Positions 53,399-62,105 of a stretch of 64,000 nucleotides of DNA are shown here, one piece after another (positions within the stretch are counted from its first letter, which is position 1; each line of letters begins with the position of its first letter). The position numbers and the translations under genes were made by a program. Location of the stretch: the NCBI GenBank assembly GCA_030432695.1, contig JAUILN010000005.1, positions 496,001-560,000 on the forward strand, given 5' to 3'. Under the pieces are notes generated by a model. The model saw only the letters and a list, made by a program, of their open reading frames with translations. It made no database searches and was not told the origin of the DNA. The DNA comes from a bacterium (GTDB lineage Bacteria > Planctomycetota > UBA1135 > UBA2386).

Positions 53399-56104
53399 TC
53401 AGCGGCCGCGGAGTTCCTCGGGGAGGTAGGGGCCGGGGAGGCCGTCGACGAAGAACTGCTCCGCCATGGAGGTCCGCAGCGCGGCGTGGTCGTCCGGACT
53501 GTCGGCCGCGAGGCGGTCGAGGTCCTGGTACAGGGGCACGGCTCGTTCGAAGGCCTCCGGCTCCCTGCCGAGGTGGATCAGCGCCCGCACAGCCACCAAT
53601 CGGGCCCAGGGCTCGGCTCGATCCGGGTCGGGGAACGTCTCGGCGAACCAGCTCAGCAGGGCGCGCGCGGCGTCGGGATGGGCCCAGAGGTGGTGGTTCA
53701 GCGAGGTGATCAGTCCCCGCCGAAGCGTGAAGCCGACCTCCGGGTCGCGCACATCGACCAGGATGGAGGAGATCAACCGCTGGCTCTCCTGCTCGGCCTC
53801 CACTGCACGCCCGGCTTTGCGCAGATAGAACACGGCGACGGCCCACGCGCGGACCGCGTGGTGTCGCGCCAGCGTGGGCCCGAGGGTCCGCAGGAGGTCC
53901 GCGGCCCGGAGGCAATCCGCGGCTCCGGCGAGCGGCCCAGCGATCTGCGCTTTCGTCGACCCGACCGCCGCCAGGCAGTGACCCAACTCCTCCTGACTCC
54001 AGGTGTCGTGAGGGTCGAGGAGCACCAGCCGCTCGAGTTCCTGCACCGCCTCCAACGCGTGCCGCAGCCCGACGACCGGATCCGCGCCGGTCTCGGCACT
54101 GATCCGCCGGGCGCGCATCGCCATCCGGATGTGCCTCGGTGCGGGATCGCCGCGGAGCCTGGCCCGGCGCAGGGCCTCCTCGGCCGCATCGATGGCGCGT
54201 TGCCACGCCGCCGGAGCCTCGGCGCGGCGGCCGGAGTAGTTCAGCTCCGCGGCCCAGGACATCAACACCTCGGCGACATCGGCATGATCCTGCGGACTGT
54301 CCGGCCGCAGCGCCCGCGCCCGCTCCAGATGCACGATCGCCTGCTCGAGCCCCTCGAGGATCGGCCGGTCGAACCGCTGGTCGAGATCCGCGATCCGGTA
54401 GTAACCGAAGCCCACGCCACTCTCCGCCGCGGCGTCGTCCGGACGGCGCGCCAGGATCTCGAGGTCGATCGCGAAGGCACGCTCGTACCACTCCCGCGCA
54501 GTCGCGTAGTCCGCCGCCTCCTTGAAGGAATCACCGACCTTCACCAGCGCCTCGGTGTAGCGGCTGTCGAAGAACCACTCCGGGCGGCGCGCGATCATCC
54601 GCTCCCAGATCTGCAGCGCCTGCTCGGCATGCCACCGCCCCGCCGCCAATCCCTCCTCGTCGCCCCTGCGCACGTGCTCCGAGACGGCGAACTGGTGCGC
54701 GACCGCCACCATGCGGTCCATCACGTCCGGGTCGCGGAACCGATCCCGCCGCGCCCCGAACTCCGCGATGATCCGGTCGAGGAAGGCCAACCGCTGCTCG
54801 CTGGTCCGCACCACGTCGTCGCTCTCGAGACTCGTGACCACCGCGAACACCGCCCGCGCCATCTCGTCGGCGGTGGCCCGCTCCACCGCCACGTCCGCCG
54901 CGAAGCGCTGGAGCTGCAGCGCGACGAGGCCGCCGACTGCCAGCACCACCACCGCCACAAAGCTCCACAGCGCGACTCCCGGCCGCGCCTGGATCGCACC
55001 CGTGAGCCGCTGCATCAATGTCAACGGCCGCGAGCGTGGCGCCTCACCCGCCAGGATCCGCCGCAGGTCGTCGGCGAACTCGCCCGCCGTCGCGTAGCGA
55101 TCCTCCGGCCGCCGCCGCAGCGCGGTGCGCAGCACCACGTCGAGCCCCGGAAGCACTTCCCTGATGCCCCGCGGCAAGCGCGCCAACCGCCCCAGTCGAC
55201 TGGCCCGCTGGATCTGCCGTGGCGTGCTCCCCTGCCACGCCGGCGCCAACTGCAGGCATTCCAACAGCGTGACCCCAAGCCCCCACACGTCGACCCGCGG
55301 CGCGAAGCCGCGGCCGCCGCCGTCGAACACCTCCGGCGGCAGATACGCGAACGTGCCCACCGGCTGGCTCTGCGTCAGCTTGCTCGCCGCGTCTTCGATC
55401 CACGCCAGCCCGAAGTCCACCACCCGCGGCCGGCCGTCGGTGCCGAACAGCACGTTGGCCGGCTTCAGGTCGCGATGCAGCACGCCCCCCTCGTGCGCCA
55501 CCTGGATCGCGTCGGCCACCTCGGCCATGCACGTCACCAGGAGCCGCACGCTCTGCTCGACCGTCACCCCCTCCTGCAGGCGCAACGGCGCCGCCACCCC
55601 TGCTCGCCGCTGCACCTGCAGGCGCTGCGCCAGGCTGCCGCCCGCCACCAGCGGCATCACCAGGAACGGCGTCTCGCCGTCCAGCTCGGCGTCGAGCACC
55701 GGACAGATCGCCGGGTGCTGCAACTGCCGCGTGGCCTGCACCTCGCGCTGGAACCGCGCCCGCGCCGCGGGTGATACGGCCGCCACATGATCGAGGATCT
55801 TCACCGCGACCGTCGCCCCGCTCAGCTCGTCGACGGCCCGGAACACCAATCCGAACCCGCCGCGGCCGAGCAGGCCTTCGAGGCGGTAACGACCCAGCCG
55901 GCCGGCGAATGGCGCGTCGTGTTGCGTGCCTCCGCCCGCGAGACCCGGCACCGCACTGCCGAGCAGCGCCGCATGCTCGCGCCGCTGCTCGTCGTGGAAC
56001 TCCTCGGGGAAACCGTCGAGATAGGTCTCCACCGCTTGCAGACCCGTGGGCAGGTCGGCGTGCAACTTCTCCAGGAACTTGAGTAGCACCTGCTCCCGCG
56101 TCAT
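53399..56104 (-). CDS. Receptor-type Ser/Thr protein kinase with TPR-like extracytoplasmic region
   Basis: This 901-residue Hanks-type kinase has an ~70-residue N-terminal helical segment and a kinase domain at about 73-340 (GRGGFG 80-85, catalytic-site K102, HRDLKPAN near 208, DFGLA near 227, PPEVF). One transmembrane helix lies near 375-400, followed by a ~500-residue C-terminal helical TPR-like region. All kinase motifs are intact, so it should be active. ATG 56104 lies 65 bp from the divergent ECF-like sigma factor start. Such pairings are frequent in Planctomycetota and suggest that the kinase and sigma factor act together. Confidence 0.93.
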   Translation of the reverse strand: MTREQVLLKFLEKLHADLPTGLQAVETYLDGFPEEFHDEQRREHAALLGSAVPGLAGGGTQHDAPFAGRLGRYRLEGLLGRGGFGLVFRAVDELSGATVAVKILDHVAAVSPAARARFQREVQATRQLQHPAICPVLDAELDGETPFLVMPLVAGGSLAQRLQVQRRAGVAAPLRLQEGVTVEQSVRLLVTCMAEVADAIQVAHEGGVLHRDLKPANVLFGTDGRPRVVDFGLAWIEDAASKLTQSQPVGTFAYLPPEVFDGGGRGFAPRVDVWGLGVTLLECLQLAPAWQGSTPRQIQRASRLGRLARLPRGIREVLPGLDVVLRTALRRRPEDRYATAGEFADDLRRILAGEAPRSRPLTLMQRLTGAIQARPGVALWSFVAVVVLAVGGLVALQLQRFAADVAVERATADEMARAVFAVVTSLESDDVVRTSEQRLAFLDRIIAEFGARRDRFRDPDVMDRMVAVAHQFAVSEHVRRGDEEGLAAGRWHAEQALQIWERMIARRPEWFFDSRYTEALVKVGDSFKEAADYATAREWYERAFAIDLEILARRPDDAAAESGVGFGYYRIADLDQRFDRPILEGLEQAIVHLERARALRPDSPQDHADVAEVLMSWAAELNYSGRRAEAPAAWQRAIDAAEEALRRARLRGDPAPRHIRMAMRARRISAETGADPVVGLRHALEAVQELERLVLLDPHDTWSQEELGHCLAAVGSTKAQIAGPLAGAADCLRAADLLRTLGPTLARHHAVRAWAVAVFYLRKAGRAVEAEQESQRLISSILVDVRDPEVGFTLRRGLITSLNHHLWAHPDAARALLSWFAETFPDPDRAEPWARLVAVRALIHLGREPEAFERAVPLYQDLDRLAADSPDDHAALRTSMAEQFFVDGLPGPYLPEELRGR

Positions 56105-56169
56105 CCTGTCGATCCTCCGACGGCATCGTGCCCACTCCGCGCCGTCGACCAAGAGGAAGAAGGACCTTC

Positions 56170-56793
56170 GTGACGTCTCTCCACGACGACAGCAGCACCT
56201 CGGATGCGATGCGCCGCGCCTTCGAGGGCCGCGACGCCGCCGCCTGGAACCGTGTGATCGAGCACCTCTCGCCGCTGCTCGAAGCCCAGGCCCGCCTCCG
56301 CATGCCCCAGGCCCTCGCCCGCCACTGCGACCCGCTCGACATCGTCCACGACGTGTGGCTGCACGCGATCGCCGACCTGCCCCGCGTCGAAGCCCGCACC
56401 GGCCGCCTCAGCACCGCGGTCCTCGCCTACCTCGGCCGGGCCGTCTTCAACCAGACCATCGACCGGATGCGGATGGAGAATCGCCGCGCGCTGGACCAGA
56501 CGCTCACCGGCGCCGACCCCGACCATTGCGTGGCCCTGCGCGACGATCCGGTCTCGGCCGCGATGCACCGCGACCGGGCCCAACAGGTGCGCACCGCGCT
56601 CGACAACCTGCCCCGTGATTGGCGGAACGTGCTGGTGCTGCGCTATCTGGAGGGACTGACGGTGGCGCAGGCGGCGGAGGAGCTGAGATTGTCGCGGGAG
56701 AACGTGGAGAAGATCGGCTACCGGGCGCGGAAGTGGATGGCGGAGCGGTTGCCGGGGTTCGGGGAGGAGGGCGAGGCGACGCATGCGGGGTGA
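56170..56793 (+). CDS. ECF-like RNA polymerase sigma factor
   Basis: The 207-residue protein has sigma-2 (CDPLDIVHDVWLHAI, region 2.2-like; TIDRMRMENRR) and sigma-4 (LPRDWRNVLVLRYLEGLTVAQAAEEL...SRENVEKIGYRARKWM) regions with a short linker, the ECF layout. GTG 56170 is chosen because AAGAAGGA lies about 5 bp upstream; ATG 56128 is possible but poorly placed. It is divergent from the receptor kinase gene. No anti-sigma factor is adjacent, consistent with kinase-linked ECF groups of Planctomycetota. Confidence 0.92.
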   Translation: MTSLHDDSSTSDAMRRAFEGRDAAAWNRVIEHLSPLLEAQARLRMPQALARHCDPLDIVHDVWLHAIADLPRVEARTGRLSTAVLAYLGRAVFNQTIDRMRMENRRALDQTLTGADPDHCVALRDDPVSAAMHRDRAQQVRTALDNLPRDWRNVLVLRYLEGLTVAQAAEELRLSRENVEKIGYRARKWMAERLPGFGEEGEATHAG

Positions 56794-56997
56794 GTCGGCG
56801 CGGGCGGACGAGGGAGAACGTCGCCGGGGGCGCGGGCCAGACAGGAAACAGATTGAGGATTGGTGTCCGGGCTCGCTCAGGTTCCGACGTTGAGAAGGAG
56901 AAGGGGAGTGCGCTCCCGCTGCGACTTCGACGACCGAACACGCCTTCCGCGTAGTTCCAAACCGAGCCGCGTCCCACAGCCCGATCATCGCTCCTAC

Positions 56998-57909
56998 ATG
57001 AAGACCAGAATCCTGTCCCTCGTCGCCGTCGCGTTGATCGCGACCCTGTCCCCCGCCCAGGTATTCCGTTACGGCAATGGATGCCAGCACAGCGTGGTCC
57101 TCCATCAGTCCAAGAACGACAGCGGCACGACGACCTTGTTCCGGCCGGCCGCCGGCAACCGAGTCTACATCCGACTGGACGTCGCGCGGACCGTCGAGGC
57201 CTCCGGCTTCGCCCTGCCGCTCGCCTCTCTCACGGGGCCACAGTATGTGAATGGCGCACTCTATGGAGGATCTTCTTCTGGACCGAGCAGAGACCCACTG
57301 AGAAATGGTCAGCTAATATATGTCAACTCTGAGCGATGGGCCCGCTGCTACTTCGCTCCCATCGTTCTGCAAGCCGGCTCCACGGTCTTCCTGTCCGTCG
57401 ATCAGCCGACCGACCGGAGCCTCCAGATCGGTACGTTTCGAGGCGGCACTCCGGCCCAGTGGCACCTGCAACCGCTTCCGTCCGGTAGGGTTGGCCCGAG
57501 CATGACGCGTGCCTTCCAGATGCGGCTGCTGGGCGACGGACGCACGCCAAACATCCGGGTGGCGCAACTCCCGCCGGCCTCGAACGTGCTCGAGATCTTC
57601 TGTGACAACAACCCTCCTGGGTCGCTGGCAGTTCTCTACTACGGCTTCTCACCGTTCCCGGCGCCTCGGCCCGGCGCCCCTGGAGGCACCGTAAACCTGG
57701 GGTTCATCGGCCTTCCGCAGTGCGAACTCCTCGTGGACGTCGCAGGCTCGCTGCTTCCAACGGGAGGTATCGGCAACCTGCGACAGTTCCTGACTGCCGC
57801 GTCGCCCAACACGCCACCGCTCGATCTGTACTTTCAGTGGGCGGTCGGGGTCCCGAGGGGCTCGACCCTGGACGTCGCTTTCAGCGATGCTGCGCAGGTG
57901 ACATTCTAG
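56998..57909 (+). CDS. Exported hypothetical protein with beta-sandwich repeats
   Basis: The 303-residue protein has a signal peptide (ILSLVAVALIATLSPAQ). The rest is Val/Leu/Gly-rich and beta-like with cysteines at NGCQHS, FCDNN and LPQCEL. The pattern resembles the C-terminal module of the giant repeat protein at 6162-9821, from its GSSCP element onward. The function is unknown. ATG 56998 is chosen because it begins the signal peptide. It follows the sigma factor gene by 204 bp. Codon use becomes slightly less GC-biased towards its centre. Confidence 0.72.
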   Translation: MKTRILSLVAVALIATLSPAQVFRYGNGCQHSVVLHQSKNDSGTTTLFRPAAGNRVYIRLDVARTVEASGFALPLASLTGPQYVNGALYGGSSSGPSRDPLRNGQLIYVNSERWARCYFAPIVLQAGSTVFLSVDQPTDRSLQIGTFRGGTPAQWHLQPLPSGRVGPSMTRAFQMRLLGDGRTPNIRVAQLPPASNVLEIFCDNNPPGSLAVLYYGFSPFPAPRPGAPGGTVNLGFIGLPQCELLVDVAGSLLPTGGIGNLRQFLTAASPNTPPLDLYFQWAVGVPRGSTLDVAFSDAAQVTF

Positions 57910-58082
57910 CCCCCCTGAGTTCAAGCCGCTGCGTCAGACAGCAGCGGCGTGGCGCACCAAGCCCCCTAGCACGATGCGCCGACAGGAGAATCAGTAGTAT
58001 CCCCCCACTTGGAGCAGACTTGATGCCGAAGCCTACCGAATAGGCCTCTCAACATCACGCGTAGAAAAGAGGCATCCTCACA

Positions 58083-58667
58083 ATGCACAATACCAGGGCC
58101 GCACGCTTCCTGGCCGCGCTCATCGTATCGATTGGTCTATATATCCCACTGATTGAGACTCTACACACGGCGGGCATGTTCAGTCGCGATCGAATCAAGA
58201 CAACTACCCATTCCCAAGTCGACGCACCAAGTAGCCGCCAAGAGAACCCTGCTTCCGACATCGGGTGGACTGGCATGGATTGGAGTCCCAGAACCCCGCC
58301 ACAGGAATTTCCTCACGCTTATCTGAGGCGGGATTATAATTCATCAGGAACATTCGCCATATATGTTATATTAGCGTGGTCACTCGACGGAAGTGAAGTC
58401 TTCACCTTGGAACAGGCCAAGATGCTCCTGACGTCATTTCGCCGCGTGCACGGGTCCGCGATCAATATCCCGCCAGAAGTCGAGAATGGCAACCTCACTC
58501 TTCATTTGCCTACGGGAGAGTTCACCACATTCGACTGGATGTTCCGCTATTCCGAGGCACGGACCATCGATGTTAGTTCGTTCATCGAAGCGCTTCAGGG
58601 CACGCTAAACAGCGTCGAAGCGTTCACCAAGGCCCGGCCGAGCTTCAAGTTGCGCGCTGCGCGATGA
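58083..58667 (+). CDS. AT-richer orphan hypothetical protein with signal peptide or anchor
   Basis: I do not recognise this 194-residue protein. The N-terminus has a hydrophobic helix (FLAALIVSIGLYIPLI) and the rest is mixed alpha/beta. A/T-ending codons are far more common than in any neighbour (for example around 58320-58380), which suggests recent transfer or a poorly expressed gene. An AGAGG site lies about 10 bp before ATG 58083. The 173 bp before it is also AT-rich. Without homologs, reality as a gene is likely but not certain. Confidence 0.6.
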   Translation: MHNTRAARFLAALIVSIGLYIPLIETLHTAGMFSRDRIKTTTHSQVDAPSSRQENPASDIGWTGMDWSPRTPPQEFPHAYLRRDYNSSGTFAIYVILAWSLDGSEVFTLEQAKMLLTSFRRVHGSAINIPPEVENGNLTLHLPTGEFTTFDWMFRYSEARTIDVSSFIEALQGTLNSVEAFTKARPSFKLRAAR

Positions 58668-58779
58668 TCAATCAGATCTCTGCAGCGACGGCGATCGACT
58701 TCTGGCCTCACTTGCGTCTGTCCGAGCGAGCTGGCGATCCGCTCCTCGCCGAGTGACATGCAGCGCCACCGCTCCCGCC

Positions 58780-59034
58780 TCAACCTTGGAGGGGCGGCGG
58801 CGACAAGCCCCATGAGCCTTCCTGGTCGGCCACCGGTGCGAGCGCCTGCTTCACGGCCTTCTCGACCCGGTCCGGACTACCGTCGGCGTAGCCGTCCTCC
58901 GGCAGCGTGGCTGCGACCCAGATCGCCGGATCCCGCGTCCAATCCACCCCGACTTCCACTCGCCAGTTCACGACGCCCAGGTTGAGTCCGCCGAGCACGG
59001 CCTCGACTTCGAACGTGGTCGCCACCCGCGCCAT
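58780..59034 (-). CDS. Small hypothetical protein
   Basis: This 84-residue frame on the minus strand has balanced composition (TTFEVEAVLGGLNLGVVNW; AVKQALAPVADQ) and no low-complexity runs, unlike shadow frames. It may be a small alpha/beta protein. ATG 59034 is the first start. I cannot assign a function and see no operon partner. Confidence 0.5.
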   Translation of the reverse strand: MARVATTFEVEAVLGGLNLGVVNWRVEVGVDWTRDPAIWVAATLPEDGYADGSPDRVEKAVKQALAPVADQEGSWGLSPPPLQG

Positions 59035-59116
59035 CGCGAGAGGGTAGCGATTCCACCCCCACTTCTCCCCCTCCCCCCGCGCACCCGCCCCACCTCCCCG
59101 CTACACTCCTCCCCCG

Positions 59117-59539
59117 ATGCGCCAACCGGCTGGCACCGGCGGGCGGTCCGGGTCAGCGGGCCGCGCGCCATCCGAGCGATGGACTGATTCCGAGCGAGAG
59201 GGCGGGCTCGATGCCTTCCCCTGGTTCGTGACCCTCGTCTGCCTGCTGGTCGGCCTGGTGGTGTTCATCCAGAGCACCCGCCCCGCCCTCGCCGAGCAGG
59301 AAGAGCTCATCGAGGTGCAGGAGCAGCTCGAGGACACGCTGGAGGCCGAGCACCAGGCCCTGGAGAAGACCCGCCAGCGGCGCGAGGCACTCGGCGCCGA
59401 CCCCGAGTCGGTGCTGGTCGAGCTCGACGGGCAGGGCATCTCCCCCGCCGAGGCCGACGACCGGGCCTACGCGGCGCGGCGCGCGGCGGAGGCCCGAGAC
59501 GGTCCGCGGGACGGCCAGGGGGCCGGGACTCGGCGGTGA
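59117..59539 (+). CDS. Small single-pass membrane protein with coiled coil
   Basis: The 140-residue protein has a transmembrane helix at about 35-55 (FPWFVTLVCLLVGLVVFI) followed by a Glu/Gln-rich coiled coil (EQEELIEVQEQLEDTLEAEHQALEK spans about 61-85). The arrangement resembles FtsB/FtsL-like or septum-associated proteins, though no motif proves it. It is 276 bp upstream of moxR on the same strand. ATG 59117 starts before a disordered N-terminal segment of about 30 residues. Confidence 0.7.
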   Translation: MRQPAGTGGRSGSAGRAPSERWTDSEREGGLDAFPWFVTLVCLLVGLVVFIQSTRPALAEQEELIEVQEQLEDTLEAEHQALEKTRQRREALGADPESVLVELDGQGISPAEADDRAYAARRAAEARDGPRDGQGAGTRR

Positions 59540-59815
59540 TCTCGCGCCGCCTGCTCCGTCGTGGCGCGCCGAACCGGGGCCTCCACGCGCCGAATCACGG
59601 AGTTCTTCCCGACTCCGGGGCCTCCAGGCCCTGCCAGGGGTCGAAGGGCCCGCCTGGAACCGGCTCCCGCACCGCCCCCGCGGTCCGCGTAGAGTGCCGA
59701 TCCTCGCACCAGCTTCACCCCACTCGCACAATCCTCGGCGTGGTCTCGAGTGCGAGACCCGGCCGACTCCAACGGCGCGCCGCCCCCGGCGCGCCGCACC
59801 CGGAACCCTGAACCG

Positions 59816-60895
59816 ATGAGCGATCCCAACAAGCCCGCCAGCGGCACGCCGCAGCCGTCCGCCGAAGACCTCCAGCAGGTCGAGAAGCTGCAGAAGGCCT
59901 ACGCCTCCATGAAGGAGGAGATGCGCAAGGTCATCGTCGGCCAGGAGGAGGTCGTCGATCAGCTGTTCATGGCGCTGTTCTGCCGCGGCCACTGCGTGCT
60001 GGTCGGCGTGCCGGGCCTGGCCAAGACGCTGATGATCTCGACCTTGTCGAAGATCCTGAACCTGGACTTCAACCGCATCCAGTTCACCCCCGACCTGATG
60101 CCGTCGGACATCACCGGCACCGAGGTCATCAACCAGGACAAGGCCACCGGCGAACGGGTCTTCAAGTTCCTCCAGGGGCCGATCTTCGCGAACGTGATCC
60201 TCGCCGACGAGATCAACCGCACGCCGCCGAAGACCCAGGCCGCGCTGCTCGAGGCGATGCAGGAGTACCAGGTCACCGTCGGCGGCCAGCGCCACGACCT
60301 CGACCGGCCGTTCTTCGTGCTCGCCACCCAGAACCCGATCGAGCAGGAAGGCACCTACCCGCTCCCCGAGGCGCAGCTCGACCGCTTCATGTTCATGGTG
60401 AAGGTCGACTACCCGACCCTCGACGAGGAGCGCGAGATCATCCGCCGCACCACCGAGACCCGCCACGACACGGTCGGCGCGGTGCTCAGCAAGGAGGACA
60501 TCCTCAGCCTGCAGGAGATCGTCCGCCGGGTGCCGATCAGCGACCACGTCCTCGACTACGCGCTGCGCATCACCCGCTCGACCCGCCTCACCACCGACCA
60601 GGCGCCGGAGTGGGTCAAGGAGTGGTTGAGCTGGGGTGCCGGCCCGCGTGCCAGCCAGTTCCTGGTGCTCGCCGGCAAGGCCCGCGCGCTGCTGAAGGGC
60701 CGCTTCTACGTGTCGGCAGACGACATCCGCGCGGTCGCGGCACCGGTGCTCCGCCACCGCATGGTCACCAGCTTCGGCGCCGAGGCCGAGGGGATCACCA
60801 CCGACTCCGTGGTGGAGCGGCTGTTGGCCGAGCTCGATCCGAACGCCTCCGAGGCGCTGGCCGACGGGAAACTCCCAGGGGTCATCAATCAGTGA
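59816..60895 (+). CDS. MoxR-family AAA+ ATPase
   Basis: MoxR ATPases act as chaperones that help assemble metal-centre or VWA-protein complexes. The 359-residue protein has Walker A GVPGLAKT near 65-72, Walker B/DEINR near 140, sensor-1 ATQNP and arginine-finger/sensor-2 regions. ATG 59816 follows the upstream frame at a sensible distance. It is followed by DUF58 and BatA-like genes, the classic MoxR-DUF58-VWA set. A hairpin spans its stop codon (60890-60930). Confidence 0.95.
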   Translation: MSDPNKPASGTPQPSAEDLQQVEKLQKAYASMKEEMRKVIVGQEEVVDQLFMALFCRGHCVLVGVPGLAKTLMISTLSKILNLDFNRIQFTPDLMPSDITGTEVINQDKATGERVFKFLQGPIFANVILADEINRTPPKTQAALLEAMQEYQVTVGGQRHDLDRPFFVLATQNPIEQEGTYPLPEAQLDRFMFMVKVDYPTLDEEREIIRRTTETRHDTVGAVLSKEDILSLQEIVRRVPISDHVLDYALRITRSTRLTTDQAPEWVKEWLSWGAGPRASQFLVLAGKARALLKGRFYVSADDIRAVAAPVLRHRMVTSFGAEAEGITTDSVVERLLAELDPNASEALADGKLPGVINQ

Positions 60896-60930
60896 TGTCG
60901 CTGGCTTCGCCAATGATAGCGACATCACTG
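60890..60930. repeat. Inverted repeat across the moxR stop codon
   Basis: Perfect 13-bp arms (CAGTGATGTCGCT and complement) flank a 15-nt loop containing a small GGC-TTC-GCC hairpin. The stop TGA lies in the left arm. No T-tract follows, so a role in attenuation or mRNA stability between moxR and DUF58 is possible. Confidence 0.85.
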
Positions 60931-61060
60931 TTGCTTGCTGGCGGGCGCTGACGCGCCCGCGTGCACCACGGGCACATCCGTGACCCGTAGCAGAGCAACC
61001 GCCTCCTCGACTCCCGCCGCGCCCCCCGGCCACCCACCCTGAGACGCCGAACCGCACCCG

Positions 61061-62014
61061 ATGGCCGAAGCCCGCGCCGAACGTTCGCCGACCGCCCGCA
61101 AGAACCCGGACGGCTCCCTCGACCCGCTGGACCCCAAGGTCCTCGCCAAGATCGACAAGCTCGAAGTCCGCGCCCGCGTGGTCGTCGAGGGCTTCATCTC
61201 CGGCATGCACAAGTCGCCCTACAAGGGCTTCTCGGTGGAGTTCGCGCAGCACCGCGAATACGTGCCCGGCGACGACATCCGCTACATCGACTGGAAGATC
61301 TACGGCAAGTCGGAGCGCTTCTACGTCAAGGAGTTCGAGGAGGAGACCAACCTCCGCTCCTACATGCTGGTGGACCAGTCGGAGTCGATGGGCTACGGCC
61401 ACGACGACGGGATGACCAAGTTCGAGTATGCGGCCACTGCCGCGGCCTCGCTGTCGTTCATGCTCCAGCAGCAGTCCGACGCGGTCGGTATGGCGACCTT
61501 CGCCGACGAGGTGCTCGCCAAGGTCCCCGCCTCGAACACCCGCGGCGGCCTCGGCAACGTGATCACCACCCTGTCGAACGCGAAGCCCGACCGGAAGACC
61601 AAGCTCGGCAAGATGCTCCAGGAGATCGCCGGGCTGATCGCCAAGCGCGGCGTGGTGGTGATCTTCTCCGACCTCTTCGACGACCCGGACGAGATCCTCA
61701 AGGGCCTCCAGCACCTCGGCCAGCGCGGCCACGAGATCATCGTCTTCCACGTGCTCGACCGCGACGAGGTCGAGTTCCCGTTCGAACGGATGACGATGTT
61801 CGAGGGGCTCGAGGAGATGCCCGAGCTGCTGGCTGACCCGAGTGCCCTGCGCGACGCCTACCTCGCCGAGGTCGATTCCTTCCAGGACCGCATCCGTAGG
61901 GGCTGCCTGCGCCAACGGGTCGACTACGTGAAGCTCGTCAACGACCAGCCGCTCGACGTCGCTCTGTCCTCCTACCTGGCCGCCCGCCAGGCGCGCTCCA
62001 AGCGCAAGCGGTGA
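61061..62014 (+). CDS. DUF58 domain protein
   Basis: The 317-residue protein has the DUF58 pattern: FSVEFAQHREYVPGDDIRYIDWKIYGKSERFYVKEFEEE in overall order, a degenerate VWA-like MLVDQSESMGYG (MIDAS-like DxSxS as DQSES) and FSDLFDDPDEI. DUF58 proteins usually work with MoxR. The start at 61061 is the first ATG after a 165-bp gap from moxR. The gene continues into the BatA-like gene 91 bp downstream. Confidence 0.92.
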   Translation: MAEARAERSPTARKNPDGSLDPLDPKVLAKIDKLEVRARVVVEGFISGMHKSPYKGFSVEFAQHREYVPGDDIRYIDWKIYGKSERFYVKEFEEETNLRSYMLVDQSESMGYGHDDGMTKFEYAATAAASLSFMLQQQSDAVGMATFADEVLAKVPASNTRGGLGNVITTLSNAKPDRKTKLGKMLQEIAGLIAKRGVVVIFSDLFDDPDEILKGLQHLGQRGHEIIVFHVLDRDEVEFPFERMTMFEGLEEMPELLADPSALRDAYLAEVDSFQDRIRRGCLRQRVDYVKLVNDQPLDVALSSYLAARQARSKRKR

Positions 62015-62105
62015 GCGTGCCGCCAGCCCCCACCACCGCACCGCTTCCCACTCCCGACTTCGGGGCCCGCCGCGCGCGACGGGCCGCTGATCCGAAGGAC
62101 CCACC

